Source: Seonamhaeicola sp.
Lineage (GTDB): Bacteria > Bacteroidota > Bacteroidia > Flavobacteriales > Flavobacteriaceae
Assembly (NCBI RefSeq): GCF_028281565.1
Contig: NZ_JANQJQ010000041.1
Location: forward strand, 173,065 to 237,064
Direction of reading: 5' to 3'
DNA: 64,000 nt
Shown here piece by piece: positions 61,698 to 64,000 of the stretch; positions within the stretch are counted from its first letter, which is position 1; every line of letters begins with the position of its first letter. The position numbers and the translations under genes were made by a program. The notes under the pieces were generated by a model. That model did not search any database. It was given only the letters and a program-made list of their open reading frames with translations, and was not told where the DNA came from.

Positions 61698-62090
61698 ATG
61701 GACGACAAAGTTAGATTTGACCTGGAATTTCCAATTCACGCTTCACCTCAATTATTATTTCAATATATCTCAACCCCTTCAGGTTTATCGGAGTGGTTTT
61801 CAGATAATGTAAATTCTCGTGGCGAACTTTTTACCTTTATCTGGGATGATAGTGAAGAGCAGGCAAAATTACTGAGCAAAAAAAGCGGTGAACGTGTTAA
61901 ATTCAGATGGGTAACCGATGAAGAAGACGGACAATCGTACTACTTTGAAATTAGAATTCAGGTAGATGAAATTACCAAAGATGTGTCTTTAATGATAACC
62001 GATTTTGCAGAGGAAGATGAAACAGAAGAAGCTAAAATGCTTTGGGAAAATCAAATAGCAGATTTAAAGCATGTATTAGGCTCAGTTTAA
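61698..62090 (+). CDS. START-like (SRPBCC/AHSA1-type) domain protein
   Basis: 130 aa, a single helix-grip fold domain (FDLEFPIHASPQLLFQYIST, SGLSEWFSDNV, RFRW-like KFRWVTDEED). This type is common as a single-copy gene in Bacteroidota. Ligand unknown. It lies between tRNA-Met and the pabC-like gene. Confidence 0.75.
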   Translation: MDDKVRFDLEFPIHASPQLLFQYISTPSGLSEWFSDNVNSRGELFTFIWDDSEEQAKLLSKKSGERVKFRWVTDEEDGQSYYFEIRIQVDEITKDVSLMITDFAEEDETEEAKMLWENQIADLKHVLGSV

Positions 62091-62121
62091 ACTTTAAGTG
62101 GTTTAATTAAATTATATTTGC

Positions 62122-62155
62122 CCCGTTCCGATACAAAATCAGAACGGGATTTTTT
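62122..62155 (+). terminator. Terminator-like hairpin directly before the pabC start
   Basis: CCCGTTC and GAACGGG with a 13-base loop and TTTTTT that ends at the ATG of the next gene. It should end transcription of the START-like gene, but a -7-like TATATTTG (62113-62120) just upstream means the pabC-like leader may begin inside it. Confidence 0.7.
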
Positions 62156-62998
62156 ATGATAAATTTCAGCGGTAATATTTTAGAAGACAACACAGTACTT
62201 TCCATCGATAACAGAGGATTTGCCTATGGCGATGCCCTTTTTGAAACTATAAAAAGCAGTCATGGAAAGATTTTGTTTTTAGAAGACCATTATTTCAGGT
62301 TAATGGCCTCCATGCGTATTATGAGAATGGAGATCCCTATGGATTTTACTATGGAATATATGGAAGAACAGATCCATAAAACTTTAGAGGCAAATGACTT
62401 ATTAAAAGCTTCTGCCAGGGTAAAGGTTACTGTTTTTAGAAAAGCGGGTGGTTTATATACACCGTCAGATCAAAATGTTGGTTTTGTAGTGTCCGTAAAA
62501 CAAATACAGGACGATTTTTACACGTTGAACGATGCTTTTTATGAAGTGGATTTGTTTAAAGATTATTATGTGTCGCCCAGTTTATTATCCACTTTAAAAA
62601 CCAATAATAAGGCTTTAAATGTTGTAGGGAGCATTTATGCCAAAGAAAATAAGCTCAATAACTGTTTCGTTTTAAATACCAACAAACAAGTCATTGAAAC
62701 ACTTAACGCTAATGTGTTTGTAGTAAAAGGAAATACGATTAAAACACCACCCGTTTCCGATGGCTGTTTAAAAGGTATTATGCGAAAACAGATCATGGAT
62801 ATCCTTAAAAAGATACCGGACTATGAACTTGAAGAAGCTTCGGTATCACCCTTTGAACTTCAAAAAGCAGATGAGATCTTTATAACCAATGTTATTGTAG
62901 GGATCCAGCCCATTTCAAAATACAGAAAGAAGTTGTATACCAATGCGATTTCCAAAGACTTAATCGGAAAGCTAAATGCAAAAATAAGACTGTCTTAG
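62156..62998 (+). CDS. pabC: Class IV aminotransferase, probable 4-amino-4-deoxychorismate lyase
   Basis: 280 aa of PLP fold type IV. RGFAYGDALFETIK near the N-terminus and the Schiff-base Lys in STLKTNNKALNV are visible, and MRKQIMDI and EIFITNVIVGIQP complete the pocket. ADC lyase for folate is the best fit; D-amino-acid or branched-chain transaminase remain possible. Its stop overlaps the convergent gene by 4 bp. Confidence 0.78.
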   Translation: MINFSGNILEDNTVLSIDNRGFAYGDALFETIKSSHGKILFLEDHYFRLMASMRIMRMEIPMDFTMEYMEEQIHKTLEANDLLKASARVKVTVFRKAGGLYTPSDQNVGFVVSVKQIQDDFYTLNDAFYEVDLFKDYYVSPSLLSTLKTNNKALNVVGSIYAKENKLNNCFVLNTNKQVIETLNANVFVVKGNTIKTPPVSDGCLKGIMRKQIMDILKKIPDYELEEASVSPFELQKADEIFITNVIVGIQPISKYRKKLYTNAISKDLIGKLNAKIRLS

Positions 62999-63555
62999 TT
63001 GTAATTGGGGTTCTCAGGTGCATTAGACCAAATGCTGTATTCACCACCGAATTCCAACATTTTTTCTTTCCAGAACGATTTATAGCTTTTTTCTATAATG
63101 TTCTTTTTATAAATGTTTTCCGTAACCACCCAGGAGTTGGCCTTAAGTTCATCTTCTAACTGAAAGGCACTCCAGCCGGAATAGCCTAAAAAGAATTTTA
63201 TATCGCTTTCTTTTATATCACCATTGGCAATAAGCTCTGCCACTTTGTTAAAATCACCACCCCAATAAATACCTAAAGATATTTCTATGCTTTGCGGGAT
63301 CAATTCCGGGATTTTATGAATAAAGTAAAGATTATCCTGCTCAACAGGACCACCATTATAAACCTTAAAATCGGTTTCAATTTCGGGAACAAGTTCGTTA
63401 ATAGTATAATCTAGTGGTTTGTTAAGGATAAATCCAATGGAACCTTCTTCAGAGTGGTCAGCAATAAGAACAATAGAACGATTGAAAGAAACGTCACCAA
63501 TTATGGAAGGTTCTGCTATTAACAAATCTCCTTTTTTGGGCTTTATTGTTATCAT
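62995..63555 (-). CDS. UPF0301/AlgH-family protein
   Basis: 186 aa with the family start KGDLLIAEPSIIGDVSFNRSI, central NKPL and GGPV motifs and the GYSGWSAFQLEDEL segment. Family function is not established; the AlgH name is historical and does not link it to the alginate locus here. Confidence 0.88.
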   Translation of the reverse strand: MITIKPKKGDLLIAEPSIIGDVSFNRSIVLIADHSEEGSIGFILNKPLDYTINELVPEIETDFKVYNGGPVEQDNLYFIHKIPELIPQSIEISLGIYWGGDFNKVAELIANGDIKESDIKFFLGYSGWSAFQLEDELKANSWVVTENIYKKNIIEKSYKSFWKEKMLEFGGEYSIWSNAPENPNYN

Positions 63556-63625
63556 GCTTGTGATAAATTAATAACTAAATCTAATATTTATTTATCAAAA
63601 AAGCAACTATTGCCTGGTGGAATAA

Positions 63626-63654
63626 AAAAAGCCTTCAAAATTTGAAGGCTTTTT
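63626..63654. terminator. Terminator after HU gene
   Basis: AAAAAGCCTTCAAA and TTTGAAGGCTTTTT, nearly without a loop, 20 bases after the HU stop codon and T-rich on both sides. Confidence 0.85.
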
Positions 63655-63675
63655 CATATTATAATGAGTAACTAA

Positions 63676-63948
63676 TTAGTTAACTGCGTTTGATAAATCT
63701 GCACCAGCTTTAAACTTAACAACGTTTTTAGCTTTGATTTTGATAGTCTCACCAGTTTGTGGGTTTCTTCCTTCTCTTGCAGCTCTTTTAGAAACTGACC
63801 AAGAACCAAAACCTACTAAAGAAACTCTGTTACCTTTTTGTAAAGCACCTTCAATTTCAATAATTGCACATTCTAAAGCTTTTTTAGCAGCTGCTTTAGT
63901 GATTCCTGCGTGTTCTGCCATTGCATCGATTAAATCTGTTTTGTTCAT
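63676..63948 (-). CDS. HU-family DNA-binding protein
   Basis: 90 aa, complete. MNKTDLIDAMAEHAGITKAA, SLVGFGSW and the beta-arm RNPQTGETIKIKAKNVVKFK are diagnostic of HU/IHF. A nucleoid protein, unrelated to the sugar loci. Starts with a plausible A/T-rich upstream region that holds TTAAC-rich repeats. Confidence 0.95.
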   Translation of the reverse strand: MNKTDLIDAMAEHAGITKAAAKKALECAIIEIEGALQKGNRVSLVGFGSWSVSKRAAREGRNPQTGETIKIKAKNVVKFKAGADLSNAVN

Positions 63949-64000
63949 AATATAAAGTTTAATTATTAATAAATTGGTTAAACATTTTTGTTAAATCCTC

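Noticed and set aside
62995..63555. AlgH-like protein as part of alginate metabolism
   Set aside because: The name is historical; the gene is 29 kb from the alginate locus and among housekeeping genes.
63975..63985. TGGTTAAACA near the HU promoter
   Set aside because: It resembles a GntR operator element, but breaks the palindrome (ACA for CCA), is single and belongs to a housekeeping gene.

Overview
The window looks like chromosomal DNA of a marine, seaweed-degrading member of the Flavobacteriaceae (Bacteroidota). The evidence is a SusC/SusD pair, many outer-membrane lipoproteins with Bacteroidota-type signal peptides, algal polysaccharidase families, and promoters of the TTTG-N19-TAnnTTTG type. 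That promoter form occurs exactly upstream of a tRNA gene and of three alginate operons.

Layout. (1) 1-6.6 kb: end of a red-algal galactan (agar/porphyran-type) locus with GH2, GH117, GH29 and GH16. (2) 6.6-33.9 kb: a complete-looking alginate locus. One operon holds PL6, a heparinase-II/III-fold protein, a gluconokinase/6-phosphogluconate dehydrogenase fusion and an NRAMP-like transporter. A second holds PL6, PL17 and KdgF. A third holds SusC, SusD, two PKD lipoproteins and two PL7 lyases. Then come a GntR/FadR-type regulator, a hexuronate-type MFS permease and two SDR reductases. (3) 34.1-49.1 kb: the galactan theme resumes. An AraC regulator is divergent from an oxidative deoxy-sugar/L-galactose-type operon (mandelate-racemase-family enzyme, SDR, aldo/keto reductase, LgoD-like zinc dehydrogenase, FucP, double-domain mutarotase), followed by two GH29, a MaoC-like protein, two S1 sulfatases and a second GH16. 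(4) 49.4-51.2 kb: patatin-like protein. (5) 51.2-61.3 kb: a tripartite ABC efflux operon and two small genes around a LytS/LytTR-type two-component system, bracketed by two fragments related to a tRNA-Met gene. (6) 61.5-64 kb: tRNA-Met(CAT) and housekeeping genes (START-like protein, PabC-like lyase, UPF0301/AlgH-like protein, HU).

How it works together. Alginate is bound and cut at the surface (PKD lipoproteins, SusD, PL7), imported by SusC, trimmed to unsaturated monouronate by PL6/PL17, converted by KdgF, carried inward by the MFS permease and reduced by SDR enzymes. KDG kinase and KDPG aldolase are not in the window. The three alginate operons and the gntR gene carry copies of a TGGNNNNCCA operator placed on the promoters, which implies GntR repression. 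In the flanking galactan locus, GH16, GH117, GH2, GH29 and sulfatases would release D-galactose, 3,6-anhydro-L-galactose and L-galactose or L-fucose, the last being fed to the FucP/mutarotase/dehydrogenase operon.

The most notable observations are regulatory: the iterated GntR operators, a fixed-geometry 21-bp direct-repeat motif upstream of four transcription units around the LytTR regulator, and a hairpin/leader motif shared by the susC and permease leaders.
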